Assembly (NCBI GenBank): GCA_026214975.1
Contig: CM047805.1
Location: forward strand, 112,401,845-112,465,844
Direction: 5' to 3'
DNA: 64,000 bases
Origin: Gentiana macrophylla
Lineage: Eukaryota; Streptophyta; Magnoliopsida; Gentianales; Gentianaceae
The notes below the pieces were generated by a model, which saw only the letters and a list, made by a program, of their open reading frames with translations, was not told where the DNA came from and searched no databases. Each line of letters opens with the position of its first letter. Positions within the stretch are counted from its first letter, which is position 1. Made by a program: the position numbers and the translations under genes. This document shows positions 35,185 through 46,900 of the stretch, piece after piece.

Positions 35185-35315
35185 TCACAGTTATTTGAAC
35201 AAAATGTACTTATCCAGTTTTTGCTCATTCTAATGAAAACCAGCTTTTCCAGCTTTTACATTGTTTTACATTGTTTTGATCTTTGCTTTTCTTTTGGAGA
35301 GTTTTGGCATCATCA

Positions 35316-35328
35316 AAAAGGGGGAAAT
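35316..35328 (+). other. Element C polypurine tract
   Basis: AAAAAGGGGGAAA-type run (35316-35328) directly before TGTTGG of the 3' LTR. It is the expected primer for plus-strand DNA synthesis. Confidence 0.8.
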
Positions 35329-37063
35329 TGTTGGAAATAAAATTTATGTTTTGATGATAATTCATCTTATTTGTTAAAATATTATCTTAACCCCATTGAT
35401 GAAGTGCTGAAGCCAGCTGTTATAGTGGAAAGCTAAAAGATGTCTAGAACTGAATGTATAAGTTTTACTAGAGTCTGATATTTGTATAGGTTACATCGCA
35501 TAAGCAATCGTAATTATTAGTGTGTCGTAAAACTGAAAACTGGAAATCATTTAGAAAACTGGAAATCATCGAGACAAGCAAACTGACTCAGAATACACCT
35601 ACATGAAACTGAAGAAGGTAAGTTCGCTGAGAGTTACAGACTCAGTTGACTTATCTAAAAGATCGAATAACTGAGGGTTCAAACTTAGTTATTGAAGAAT
35701 GAAGAACTGAGGGTTCAAACTAAGTTATGAAGATTACAAGTCGAGACTGTAAAGTTGGACTTCAGGCAAGATTGTGGTGACCTGAACTGACTTTATGGAT
35801 CTTGTATGAAGACCTAAGAATCATAAGGACAATGAATTCTTAGATGATAATGAATCATGGTGTACTCTGATTAAGTCAATTATAATCGATGAAAACTTGA
35901 GTATTGATATTTGAAGAAGAGTAAAATCTCGCTTATCGCTTCAAGTCGCTTTAGAAACCGACAAAAGAAAAACTCAAGATAAAACCGATAAGGAAACTCG
36001 CTTTATAAGTCACCATCCAACAAACCGAAAGTACAAATTAACGTTGTAAAGAAAACAATTTCATTGGATGAGTTATCGACACGCAGAACGGTCGTAAAAT
36101 ATAGCCGCTGCAAAGATAGACGTTGATACAATTCAAATTGAAGCCGATGAATGTTGGACTTCACACTATAAATAGAAGACTTTGCACAACAACAAAAAAT
36201 ATATGTAATGAGCATATACAAGAATCAACAAGCAATTTTGTGCATCACTTTTCTATTCGAATTGCTATCATCTCGAACTATAACAAGATCATATCTAGTA
36301 TTTCTTCAAGTGTTCAAGCTACAAAGAATTTATCAAGAATTCAACACTTTGAAGAACCACAAACAAGAATCAACTTATTGATTCTCACCCAACCTTTGAT
36401 TCCACATCAAAGGTTTTAGACTCGTGAAGCAAACCGGGAAGGTTTCGCCAAGGACAAGCAATAGACAAGCAAATGGGTAGACTGTGTTTGTTGTGGTAGC
36501 CGGTGAAGAGGCAATCCTACCTCTAAGGACCAAAGTGGTTCAAGCATTTGAAGAGCAGCAATTCTACCTGTTTCTACAACTGTTTAGATAGTGAAGCTGT
36601 GGATTAGCCAAGGACTATTGTTTAGGACTTTTTGTAACAATTCACCTCAAGAAGTTCTAGTGGAATTTTCCTCCGCACCACAGGGGAAGAGAGGACGATG
36701 GGATTACACCACCTGGAACCTCTATAATATCCGCCTTATTTACTTTACGATTTATTTATTTATTCAAAGATTTACTTACAAAGATTGTGATACTTGATTG
36801 TTATACTCTCACAATCACAACCGACATTCACCGTAATTCATTCACAACACTCGGCCATAATAGAATAACAAGATCAAGAAAAAGGCTAAAATCATATCCG
36901 CCGCCGTTGATTCGGGCCATTTTAAGTCGCTTTGACTTAATCTCAACTTTGTCACTTAACTCCACACAAGTTTTTAATCGAACCTTAATTTGCTTTAAAT
37001 CCAATTTTAGGGACAAGTTTATTCACCCCCTCTAAACTTGTGTTAGCCTTTCCAAGGGACCAA
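35329..37063 (+). repeat. 3' LTR of element C (missing terminal CA)
   Basis: 1,735 bp. Collinear with 25173-26880 up to AAGGGACCAA, where the 5' LTR continues to CA. Copia A2 sequence begins right after (GGGTTATAG). TATA-like CTATAAATAG at about 36168. The end is truncated by a deletion. Confidence 0.9.
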
Positions 37064-39010
37064 TTGGGTTATAGATCTGGACATCAAAGAAAGAAACAGA
37101 GTTATTCTCGGTAGAGATATTGATTTTGATGAGAATTCTTTGATCAGCTCATCATTGTGGAGGATAACTGAGACTGAAACCAGTGCTGAAACTGAGAAAA
37201 CTATCAGCAAGGTGGAGCTTCAGGTGGAGTCATCTGAGATGGAACACACAGGTGAACAAAGTCGGCCATCTCGAATCACAGATCGAACTGAATCAATCCA
37301 AGCCACTCAAATTGAACATGGGTCAGTTGAACATCAAACTGATATTGGCCAGTAAAGTATAGCTGTCAGCAGAGCTAGATGATCCAATGTTGGGATACCT
37401 CCCAAGAGGTTTGGTTTTGATGATTTGGCTGGATATTCACTTCAAGTTGCAGAAGAGGTGGATGGTTTTGAACCTTCTACTTACAGGAAAGCAGTGACAT
37501 GTTCTGAGTCATCTCAATGGCTTGCTGCCATGAGAGATGAAATAGAGTCATTACTAACGAATCAGACTTGGGATCTTGTTAAACATCCAGCTGATAGGAG
37601 AGTTGTCACATGCAAATGGATCTTCAAGAAAAAGAAAGGAATGACTGAGCAGAAGGAATCAAGTATAAGGAACGTTTGGTTGCAAGATGGTTCAGCCAGA
37701 AAAAAGGGGTGTACTTTGATGAGATTTTCTCACCAGTATTCAGACATTCTTCATTCAAAGTGTTACTTGCAATTGTAACACAATAAGACATTGAACTTGA
37801 GCAGTTAGATGTGAAGACGACTTTTCTACATGGTGAGGTAGACAAAGAGATATACATGACTTATCCAGAGGTATTTCAAGTTCTTGGTAAAGAAGCACTT
37901 GTATGTAAGCTGAAGAAGTCCTTGTATGGATTGAAGAAAGCTCCTAAACAATGTTTTTAAATGGTTTGACAGTTACATGATCCAGCTGGGTTATAGCATA
38001 TGTCCTTATGATTGTTGTGTTTACAACAGTCAACTGAGAGATGCTACATACATATATCTTGTTTCGTATGTGGATGATATGCTGATAGCTGCAAGAAAGA
38101 AGTCCGGTATTCAGAGTCTGAAAGACCTTCTTAATACTGAATTTAAAATGAAAGATTTGGGTGCAGCCAATAAAATCTTGAGCATGGAGGGATAGAAGTC
38201 AGAAGAAACTTTTTTTTATCTCAGTAGGGCTATATACAGAAGATTTTGTCAAAGTTTGGCATGTCAGCTGCTAAGCCAATAGATACTCTTACGGCATCAA
38301 ATGTTCATTTGTCAGTTTTTGCTTCACAGTCTGCTGAGGAGAAGAAATATATGTCGAAAATTCCCTATGCTAGTGTAGTTGGCAGTCTGATGTATGCCAT
38401 GGTGTGCATTAGGCCTGATCTGGCTCAGGAAGTCAGTGTTGTCAGCAGGTTTATTGCTCAACCTGGAAGGAACACTGGAAAGCTGTGAAAACAATGTTCA
38501 GGTACCTTAGAGGAACAACTAATGTTGGTCTCATTTATGGAGGTGATACTCAGAGTTTGGTCACAGGATACGGTGATGCTGATTATACAGGTGATGTGGA
38601 CAGTAGAAAATCAATGACTGGATATGTTTTCACATCGGGGAATTCAATTGTCAGTGGGGAAGCAACTTTACAGGCAATAGTAGCTTTTATCAACTACTGA
38701 AGCTGAGTATATGGCTCTTACTGATGCAGCCAAGAAGCAATCTGGTCGAAGGGTCTAATCAGTGATTCGGTGATACATCAGGATCAAGCTGAGATTTATT
38801 GTGACAATTTGAGTGCAATTTGACTAGCTAAGGATCATGTTCATCATGAGAGAACCAAGCATATTTATGTGAGGTATCATTTTCTGAGGATTGAGAAAAG
38901 GGTTGTAGGGAAGAAGATCAACACAAAGGAGAATCCTGCTGATATACTTACAAAACCAGTTCAACAAAGCAAGTTTCACCATGTCTCGAACTTGCTAACA
39001 TAAAAGCTTA
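37064..39010 (+). pseudogene. Copia A2 integrase end, RT and RNase H
   Basis: Resumes A2 after C. The integrase C-terminal segment (37064-37360) is followed by RT: FDDLAGYSLQVAEEVDGFEP (37410-37470), WLAAMRDEIESLLTNQTWDL, CKWIFKKKKGMTE (37610-37650), then FLHGEVDKEIYMTYPEVFQV (about 37820-37880) and catalytic YVDD at 38067-38078. RNase H: 38246-38488 (KFGMSAAKPIDTLT), 38485-38700 (MKTMFRYLRGTTNVGLIY, DADYTGDVDSRKSMTGYVFT), then TEAEYMALTDA and the stop-containing CDNLSAI* near 38820. At least seven frame breaks. The final part 38880-39000 reaches ADILTKPVQQSKF. Confidence 0.85.
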
Positions 39011-39180
39011 TAATCGCTTTTTTCGGAATCTCGGTGAGAGGCGTGTCGGTTTCTCAAGTGGATTTCGAGGAGAATTCTGGTACAAGTACATCCTGGCATT
39101 GACGAATGCATCTGGTACAAGTACGCCTGATTATGCAATCTGGTTGACTGTGAATGCGAGTTCAAGTCAACGTGGAGATT

Positions 39181-39742
39181 TGTCAGTTTTGTGACATGAT
39201 CTCTTAACTGATAAACCGATGGAACTAATCTGGATGCCAACTTAGTATGATGGTCAGTTGAGCAAGTGTGTTCAGTTCTGTGAAAGTCAACTGTGGAGTG
39301 AGTTGAGTTTCTTCAATAGTCAGTTCTCAGTTTCCGTGAATTGAGGTTGCTGGATACAACTGAGCTCTATATCTGAGTTGGTTACAAGTTCGAGAAAGTA
39401 TGTTTGAGACTGAGTTTCTTCCGTGGAATCAAGCTAAAGTTGGGGTCCACATCTCGCGGCATTTACGACATTTCGACAAAGATCCTTTGGCGTTTAGATT
39501 TAAGGATGTGAGTCTATAAATACCATCCGTTGTAATCAATGTTGTGTGTGAGAAACTTTGTAACTCTGTGCATAATAAAATATCTCTTTTTTCAGGCGTG
39601 GAATGGTCGGCACAACGTCGGAAACCACGTTAAATCACCGTGTTCTCTTTGTTTTCGTGTTTTATCAATTTCGCCTATTTTCTTGTCATTTTTCGTGTTA
39701 ATCTTTTTCAAGTGCAAGTTTCTTGTCCGTATGTTTTCAACA
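39181..39742 (+). repeat. 3' LTR of copia A2
   Basis: TGTCAGTTTTGTGACATGA to GTTTTCAACA, 562 bp. Polypurine stretch CGTGGAGATT just before it. TATAAATACC near 39515. Followed by TSD CTTAT (39743-39747). Confidence 0.9.
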
Positions 39743-39900
39743 CTTATCTTATCTAGGCATTCAACTCAAAAGAACTAGGATATCCATTTACAAGAAGCAG
39801 CTTGTTTGCTATCATAATGGCAGTGCCCACTATTTACAAAGTAGTAATTTTGTCATTAGAATCGATCAAAAATGCCTCAAATACTTGTTGGTTCAAACGT
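39743..39900 (+). pseudogene. Gypsy RNase H fragment (G-right, unit 2)
   Basis: Same position and motifs as in unit 1: SIYKKQL in frame near 39795-39815, then HYLQSSNFVIRIDQKCLKYLLVQ (39830-39895). Confidence 0.8.
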
Positions 39901-40394
39901 TCTCTACATACTTTACTTTGTCTTGACCTAACCTAATTAGCTTGATAGTCTATCGTGACTTACATTGAGTTGGAAAAGTTATAACAAGTGTTTCAATATC
40001 AAGTTATCCACATTTGAACGAGTTTAACTTGTTCAAACCTCGTACATTGATGGTTAGAACAATTTGCAAACGAATACTTTGTTAAGAAACGTTTTATTGT
40101 GGAATAAGAATATTAGGTTATTTATTGTAATTTTATTCTCATAAGTAGAGGGCATAGACGGAATTACGGGGTGTAGGGCTTTTCCCCTTTATGTATAAAT
40201 TCTTATCGTATGGGTGAATGGAAAACAACAGAAATTATTTGATCATCAAATTTATCACGTTTTCAAACTAAAATGTTTGCAAAACAAAAAACAACTCACC
40301 ACTCTGTGTTTCACTTTAGAACCTTATTGATCCTATTTTTCATTACGTCCACTTAGATGTAGACTAAAAGCACTATCTTGTACCGATTTCCTGA
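39901..40394. other. Linker between G-right and B, unit 2
   Basis: Collinear with 20411-20884 and 58251-58780, including the AGAGGGCATAGACGGAATTA block (about 40147). No gene. The last part reads on the - strand into a possible B pol motif. Confidence 0.6.
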
Positions 40395-40718
40395 AAGATA
40401 TCAGATTATACCTAAAACTAGGTATACAAAATACATTCTATAATATGATATGAGGACCAATTTTAACTTTGCCTAAATGTGTACCAATGACATAACAGCC
40501 ATTAGGTAGTTTAACAGAGAGATTAGATACTATTTTAGTGTCAAACATGTGATCAATAGAAAAGGTGATGTGATTTGTTGCTCTAGAATCAAGAATCCAA
40601 TGCTTAAGATTACCAGGAATACTTTGACCCTGATATGTAGCACCTGCTGCCAAAACAACAGCATTACAGTGATTAGATGGTGCTTGAAGACCATGAATGA
40701 GAGACAATAGATGGTCAT
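40395..40718 (-). pseudogene. Copia family B protease start (unit 2, left of F)
   Basis: The - strand frame 40438-40707 contains the start of a copia protease: HWILDSRATNHITFSIDHMF (about 40545-40605; the catalytic DSGAT reads DSRAT, so the Gly is lost), then LPNGCYVIGTHLGKVKIGPH. The gag that precedes it lies at 50784-51909, because F inserted between. Family protease activity would cleave the Gag-Pol polyprotein; this copy has a mutated active site. Confidence 0.85.
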
Positions 40719-41302
40719 TGACGATACCGGGTTACGCACCTCGATATACGGTCATCGAGTAGGTCCTACAGTATGTACGCGTGTTAAGGAATGCATGCCA
40801 GTTAAGGCCAGCAGGTCGAACTATCGACATGGAAGCCATGGCGAGCGTATCGACCCTTGAGACCAACGCAAGGCCAGAGATCCGAGGGTACGATGATCGA
40901 CTTATGAGCAGTGCAGGGCGATAGTTCCAGACTCGATCACCCTAAGTCGGGCAGATCTCTAAGTCGGGAACAGAGTCCACACCAGCTACGTTAGCCCATT
41001 TATCCACAGGATAACTTGGGCGAGGGGTAAGGCCCAATAAAGGGTAAATAAGACAATAGCTCATAACCGACCCATATTAGGGTTAGGTCATGAATTGTCT
41101 ATATAAATACAACGATCCAGGAACTACGTACGGCTTGATTCCTGGAGAGATAAGAGGATACGTAGGCAATCTAAGAATACCACTTAGATTCAGTCAAAAA
41201 CACACCCACGCCCCTCTTTATTCTTGAGCTGGGGTTCTTGGTTATTCATCATTCATAGAAGAATAACCCGGATCTTAATAGGTGACTAATTTGTCATCGT
41301 CA
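40719..41302 (+). repeat. 5' LTR of element F
   Basis: TGACGATACCGGGTTACG to ATTTGTCATCGTCA. TATATAAATA near 41100. Differences from the 3' LTR are few and many fall at CAG/CTG sites. Confidence 0.92.
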
Positions 41303-41320
41303 TTGGCGCTAGAAGGAGGG
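41303..41320 (+). other. Element F primer binding site region
   Basis: TTGGCGCTAGAAGGAGGG directly after the LTR, the type of sequence seen after Tat-group LTRs. The exact tRNA primer cannot be fixed by eye. Confidence 0.6.
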
Positions 41321-41349
41321 CATCTTCAATTGTTGAATAAGCCGGGAAC

Positions 41350-43140
41350 ATGCCACCCAAGGATAAACCACCCAGAAGGACCACTTCCAAAAACACAGAT
41401 CCGCCAAGTCTGCAGTTAGAAGAGGAAGTGGGCATGGAGACGCAGGTGAAAAGAGCCGAACTGGAACCGATCCAGAAAACCCCTTGAAGCGCACGCAAGG
41501 TCCGCCCTGCACAGCAATTGTTGGTGGATCAACCGGCGTGTCGAGGACATTAGCGCCTCGCAAAAGATCATGGAAGAGGTTTCAGCAGACAGAATCCGCA
41601 ACAACAACAGGCTGGAGGAGGTTTAAATATCAATATGCCTAAACCTAATCCGGCCCAGTTTCAAGAGATCAGCGCGTCCTCTAGCTCTGTTGAAAAACGG
41701 AAGAAGGAAATTCATCAGAAGCATCAAAGGGATGCAGAGGATAGCGCCAGACGCGAGTTGGGCGTGATTTCGGGAAAAGCAAGGTTTCCTTGTTCTTAGA
41801 GTCTCCTTTACTAAGGAGATTGAAGATTTTCCTAAACCCAAGCGGGTTTAAGATTCCAAAGATAGAGCCTTATGATGGCACCACCGACCCGGAGGACCAT
41901 TTACACAGTATCTATCGCAGATGAGGTTGGACGGGGCACCAGACGAGATGTGGTGCCGGGCATTCGAGACTCGCTCGAGGTCGGGCTAGAGAATGGTTTA
42001 CGGCCGAGGCCCGGTCGATCTCCGCTTTTCCATGTTGGCCGAAAGTTCAGAGACGCCTTTATCGTCAACAAAAGTTTCATTGAGTGAAACGCACCTCATG
42101 AACATGAGGCGACTTAGAGATGAAACGGTGTTAGAGTACTTAAGGCGCTTCAATATCGGGCGATGCAAGTAAAGGACCTCAAGACAGACTTCGATCACCT
42201 CGTTTGTAGGGGTTTGAGGAACACCAAATTATACGAAAAGTTGAGTAGAACTCTCCCGAGAACTATGGACGAGTGTGTGAATGTGGTCCATGATTACATC
42301 TGGCAGGCGAAGAAGCGATGCGTAGACACACCCAAGCCGAATGGATGGACCCAAGGAAAGAGAGTCGAGGGTCGGGAAAGAGCCAACCTCGACAGCATGA
42401 AGCCGAGAAGAAAGCCTCTGTTTGGGATCGAGTCGATAAACCTTCTGTGTTTAATCGAGTTGAAGCACCTGTCTCGGATCGGTCAGAGAAAAAAGGAGGA
42501 AAGAAAGATAAAGACTTTGTTCCTCTCAACCGATCGAGATCGGAGATACTGTCCATCATGGTATCGAAGAACCTAGCAAAGAGGCCCCCACCGATCAAGA
42601 AACCTCGAGAGAGGCGGAGGTCAAACAAGTTTTGTGAATTCCATGAGGACATAGGCCATGCAATCGATGATCGCATGGATTGAAGAGAGACATCGAAGCC
42701 TGCATCCAAGAAGGCCAGCTGGATGAGGTCATCGACAGAACCCGTTACACAGAGCCCAAGGGGCATAGAAACAGTAAGAGGAAGAATCCCGACCAAGATG
42801 GATGTCGAGGAAGAGATCATCAGAGACGGCGAGATCGGTCTCCAGATGCTGACAGAGAAAACCACGGTCGGGACAGATATGAAGACAACCGGCCGAACAA
42901 TTATGTTAACACAATATTCGGGCCGGGGGAAACGGAAAAAGAACGAGCCACCAAGCGGACGGAAGACAAATTTCGAGATATGGAAAGCAAAGAAAGACTT
43001 TCGACGGAGGTCGGTATGGGCCAAGAGACGACGTTCCAAAGTCGAGAATCACAATGGAAGGATTAGTAATAGAGGCAGAATAAGGCGCACTGGGTATCGA
43101 GGTATGCATCGACAATGGCGCCAAGCAGCTTAACATCCTA
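41350..43140 (+). pseudogene. Element F gag
   Basis: ATG at 41350 (MPPKDKPPRRTTSK). Stop near 41487, then frames alternate. The conserved capsid segment is readable between about 41870 and 42300: DAMLRLD-like near 41920, MNMRRLRDETVLEYLRRF (about 42100-42150), LRNTKLYEKLSRTLPRTMDE (42210-42270). A zinc-knuckle-like CEFHEDIGHAIDD lies at about 42633-42671, but its last Cys is not seen. The C-terminal basic stretch (RDHQRRRDRSPD) and VNTIFGPGE near 42900 precede protease. Likely a capsid protein. Frame breaks number about four, some at noisy CG sites. Confidence 0.75.
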
Positions 43141-43640
43141 TATTACAAACCTTCCAAGGAATGAAGTTGAAAGATAAAGACTTGATCCCTATAGTCTCCC
43201 CAATCGCTTGGATTCACAGTAGGTGCAGCCACCCGTTAGGATCCATTGTCGTTAACGCACAAGTAGGAGATGGGGAAAGAGGAAGAACGCTCGAGTTAAG
43301 TTATGTGGTCGTGAAAGCCCCCTCCGCGCACAATGTAATCTTAGGCGACCGCCTCTTCGAGTTACGAGCCATCATTTCGACATACCATAACAAGATGAAG
43401 TTCCCAACTCGGAAGGGTTCCCACGAGGTCAAAGGGATATTGAAGTCGCCAGAGTTGCAATTCAATTATTATGAATGGAAATCTGGCGGTGCAAAGCAAG
43501 TCCTTATCAAGAACCGATCCCCAGAGGAAGAGGAAGATAAATCTTGGGCCTCAAATGAGGCAATAAAACGAGACCGTGGGGGAGCAGAAGAGCAAAATGT
43601 CCAAGTCGGGTTTGATACCGACTCAGAAAACAATCATTGA
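43060..43640 (+). pseudogene. Element F protease region
   Basis: The catalytic turn reads CIDNGAKQLNILY at about 43102-43140 (DNG in place of the usual DSG/DTG, as is common in Tat-group elements). A clean frame then runs 43161-43640, including PLGSIVVNAQVGDG, LELSYVVVKAPSAHNVILGD and STYHNKMKFPTRKGSHEVKG, the conserved protease C-terminal and spacer motifs. The two parts are in different frames. Confidence 0.8.
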
Positions 43641-43644
43641 TCGA

Positions 43645-44640
43645 CTTGTTGACGGAATTCGAGATGTTTTTGCATGGAAAGCTTCAGATATGCCTGGCCT
43701 TCCAACGGATATTGCGGTTCACAAGCTCGAAGTTGACCAGCTAAAAGGCCACCAAACAGAAGAAAAGAAATTTCGTGATCGATCGATTGGAAGCTATTGA
43801 GTCGGAAGTCGGTAAGTCGTTAGCGCCAATATAGTAAAAGAGGTGCTATATCTCGATCGGCCGCCAATCCCGGTGTTAGTGAAAAAACCAGATGGCGCTT
43901 GGCGATGTGTGTGGACTTCACCGATTTGAATAAGGCCTGCCCCAAGGATTTTACCCATTACCCAAAATCGACAAAGCTAGTGGACTCGACCATCGGTTTT
44001 GAGGTTTTTGCCTTTTAGATGCGCACAAGGGGTACCACCAAATTTTAATGGATCCTCGAGATGCGAGATAAGACGGCGCTCATCACAGAGTTTGGCGCCT
44101 TCGTTATGTAACCATGCCTTTCGGACTTAAGAATGCCGGAGCTACATACCGCAGGGCAATCAATAAAATTTTTATGTAAACAGATCGGCGTAAACATGGA
44201 AGTATATGTGGATGACCTGCTCATTAAAAGCCGATCATTGAAGCAGTTTCTAATCGATACACGAGAGGTGTTCGAGGTGCTAAGAAATACGCAAATGAAA
44301 TTGAATCCTAAGAAGTGCACCTTCGGGGTACGGTCAGGCAAATTTCTGGGATACATGATATCGAGAGACGGGATCCGAGCTAATCCCGACAAGATAGACA
44401 CGTTAAAGAATATGCCTGCTCCTCGAAATACAAAGGAAGTACAGAGACTCACAGGTCGAATGGCAGCACTAAATAGATTCTTATCTCGATCAACTCAACG
44501 CGGCGCTGTCTCTTTTAAGATTCTTGAAGGCCATCCTTTCCAATGGGATGATGAATGTCGACATACCTTCAAGAATTAAAGGCATATCTATCGAGTTACC
44601 TACCTCACCTCACCTCGAGAGGGGGAAAGATTGTTGATTT
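43645..44640 (+). pseudogene. Element F reverse transcriptase
   Basis: Starts with DVFAWKASDMPGLPTDIAVH (43660-43720), a typical gypsy RT N-terminus. PVLVKKPDGAWR and CVDFTDLNKACPKDF motifs lie at 43870-43950, DAHKGYHQ near 44020-44040, and MPFGLKNAGATY near 44115-44145. The YVDDLLIKSRSLKQF catalytic motif is at 44203-44247. MISRDGIRANPDKIDTLKNM lies in the 44133-44579 frame. Single-base indels separate the motif blocks (near 43800, 43905, 43965 and 44060). Confidence 0.85.
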
Positions 44641-44899
44641 ACTTATCGGTATGCGATGAAGCGTTGAGTGCGGTCTTGGTCCGAGAAGGGACAAGGGTCG
44701 TGCCCATATACTTCGTGAGCAAAGCATTACACGGTCCCGAGGTCCGGTACTCACCAAATTGAAAAGCTCGCGATTAGCCCTGGTACATGCCTCGAGAAAA
44801 CTCGGACCTATTTCCAAGCCCATCCGATCTTAGTAGTCACGCATCAACCACTCAAGCAAATACTTATAAACCGCATACATCGGGTCGACTTGCGAAGTG

Positions 44900-45420
44900 G
44901 GTAATTGAAATGGCTCAAGACGATATAGAGTTCACTCCCGAACCGCGATTAAAGCTCGTGCCTTGGGCATTTTTTAGCGGAAGGTATTTCAAAGATGATC
45001 GACCAGAAAACAGGTCACGAAGTCAAGTGGATTTTACACGCCGATGGAGCATCGAGTAAAGAAGGAGCCGGAGCAGTGTCCGTTGCTAGTCACCCGGCGG
45101 GGAAGAGTTTCTTATGCTCTCCGATTCGACTTCAAGGCAACTAACAATGAGGCCGAATATGAAGCAATGATAACCGGACTAAAACTTGCTCAAGTCGGGG
45201 TCGAAGATCCGATGGTTTATAGTGATTCTCAACCGGTCGTTAATCATGTGAAAGGGAGTACGAGGCCAAGGAAGAGACAATGAAGAATTATTTAAGAGTT
45301 GTTCAAGGCCTTATGGCAAGATTCAATTCGATTCAGATCGAAAGTACCTCAAGTCGGAATAAGAGGGCCGATGCACTCTCAAAGCTCGCCTCGAATTTTG
45401 TCTCGAGTAAAAAAGTTCGT
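44900..45420 (+). pseudogene. Element F RNase H
   Basis: KWVIEMAQDDIEFTPEPRLK (44895-44955) is the usual segment just before the plant-type RNase H. HADGASSKEGAG-like near 45030-45065 (first Asp) follows. FKATNNEAEYEAMITGLKLA near 45125-45190 (catalytic Glu) and YSDSQPVVNHV near 45220-45250 (Asp) are in good order. NKRADALSKLAS (45358-45393) carries the final Asp. The strong match and TNNEAEYEA motif are typical of Tat-group elements. Confidence 0.85.
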
Positions 45421-45519
45421 GGAATTGCTAAGCAATGGTTACGAAGAAAAGGAGGCTCACCGATCACCAAGAGCCACATGGATGGACTCGATTGTTCTAT
45501 ACCTAAGGGATGAGATTCT

Positions 45520-46690
45520 ACCGAATGACAAAGTATACAATAAGAAAGATCCGACTTCAACCGGCAAGGTACGATTTTTCAATGACATACTTTATCGCAA
45601 ATCTTTCACAAGTCCATGGTTGAGATGTGTGTCCGAGTCGAAGGCAATTATATCCTCAAGAGATTCATAAAGGAGCCTGTGGAAACCATTGTGGAGCCGT
45701 AATGTTAGCTCGAAAAGCAAGTTAGCTGGATACCATCGCCCTCAATGCAACGAGATGAGAATGTTTTAGTTGAGGTGTAACACATGTCAAATTCACGACA
45801 ACATCTCACACCAACAAGCGCAAGAAATGAACGTTATCTCGTCCGCTTGGCCATTCGATATGTGGGGAGTCGATATTGTAGGTCCTTTACCTCGAGCCCA
45901 GAAATAATCGATTTGTAGTGGTCATTTGTAGATTACTTTACCAAGTGGGTAGAGGCGAGCTATACCAGACATCGAGCAAAACCACCATCAAAAAGTTTTT
46001 GTGGGTCGATATTTTGTGCAGATATGGAATCCCAAAGGTTCTCGATCTCGGATAATGGAACACAATTCAAGACCGAAGGGTTCGAGAGTGGTTGGCGTAA
46101 TATCGATCGATCAACACTTTACCTCGTGAGCACACCCGCAAGCAAACGGTCGTCGAATGCACCAATCGATGATCAAATGGGCTGAAAAAGAGACTGGAGG
46201 AACAAGGTCGAGATCTGGGCGTTTAACTTCCGAGCATCCTGCGTGGTCATACAGATACTCCAAATTCATCGACAAAGTAAACACCTTTCTCCCTAGCTTA
46301 CGGGTGCGAGGCGCTTATCCTGCTCAAGTCGGCCTCCCTTCCTCGAAAATCGCGGCATATAACATCGAAACGAATGAACCCGATGTCCGACAAGAGAAGG
46401 ACAATCTCAAGAAAAAAGAGAGATAGCCTCGGCTGTAATGGCAAGGTATAAACAAAAATCTCTCAAGATTATAACTAAAAAGTCGATATCGATATTTCAA
46501 GGTCGGGATCTAGTTCTCGGGAAAATGAAGCCACGACAAGAAGCGATGGGCAAACTTGTTCGAATTGGGAAGGACCATATCAAATTCTAAAGGTTCATCC
46601 CAAAGGATCCTACCAATTAGGTCGGGCAGACGGAACAACCGTACCTCGCAATGGCATGCCAACAACCTTCGAAAGTATTATGTTTAAGTA
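45520..46690 (+). pseudogene. Element F integrase
   Basis: N-terminal pieces from about 45540 (LYRKSF-like, then a damaged HHCC zinc region; CNTCQIH-like at 45778-45800). Core: WPFDMWGVDIVGPL at 45847-45890, a D-rich loop around 45930-46050, and PQANGRR-like near 46140. The C-terminal part includes YNIETNEPDVRQEKDNLKKK (about 46360-46425) and NWEGPYQILKVHPKGSYQLG (46565-46625), then DGTTVPRNGMP, the usual end of gypsy integrase. Frames break at least five times. Confidence 0.8.
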
Positions 46691-46900
46691 TTAGATCGAC
46701 TAGCCCATATTTACTTTGATCTTGTGAAACTTGTAATCACCCAGGGACAATTCAAGAGTTACCATAATAAAACGCCTACTTTTATGTTTATTGTGTTATA
46801 ACTTTTATTTAACTATAATATTCTAAGTCCAAAAGGACACGGTTATAGTCGAGAATTTAAAAATTGAGCAATCCAAGTCGAAACTCGATCCCAAGCCGAG
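46690..46900 (+). other. Element F untranslated region
   Basis: Spacer after integrase, AT-rich, with ATAATATTCTAAGTCC-like stretches. No gene. Confidence 0.5.

Larger units (their letters stand above)
25173..37063 (+). mobile_element. SIRE/Maximus-like copia element C
   Basis: Long LTRs (25173-26880 and 35329-37063), tRNA-Met-type primer site at 26883-26894, and polypurine tract just before the 3' LTR. Integrase motifs such as CDACQQGKQTKASF and LLHMDLFGPI and the long LTR fit the SIRE/Maximus (sirevirus) group. An extra coding region lies between RNase H and the 3' LTR, the position where members of this group carry an additional ORF. The 3' LTR lacks its terminal CA and no TSD is visible, so the right edge has been deleted. 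Confidence 0.85.
22871..39742 (+). mobile_element. Copia element A2, split by element C
   Basis: Has both LTRs (22871-23415 and 39181-39742) and TSD CTTAT (22866-22870, 39743-39747). The internal region holds gag, protease, integrase, RT and RNase H in copia order but is interrupted at 25172 by C, with loss of about 315 bp of integrase next to C's right end. Excluding C it is about 5.0 kb, against 5,363 bp for A3. Confidence 0.9.

Noticed and set aside
42263..43039. 258-aa frame on the - strand
   Set aside because: It is the antisense shadow of the F gag region, rich in Ser/Phe/Arg, and shows no domain. The + strand carries the recognisable gag motifs.
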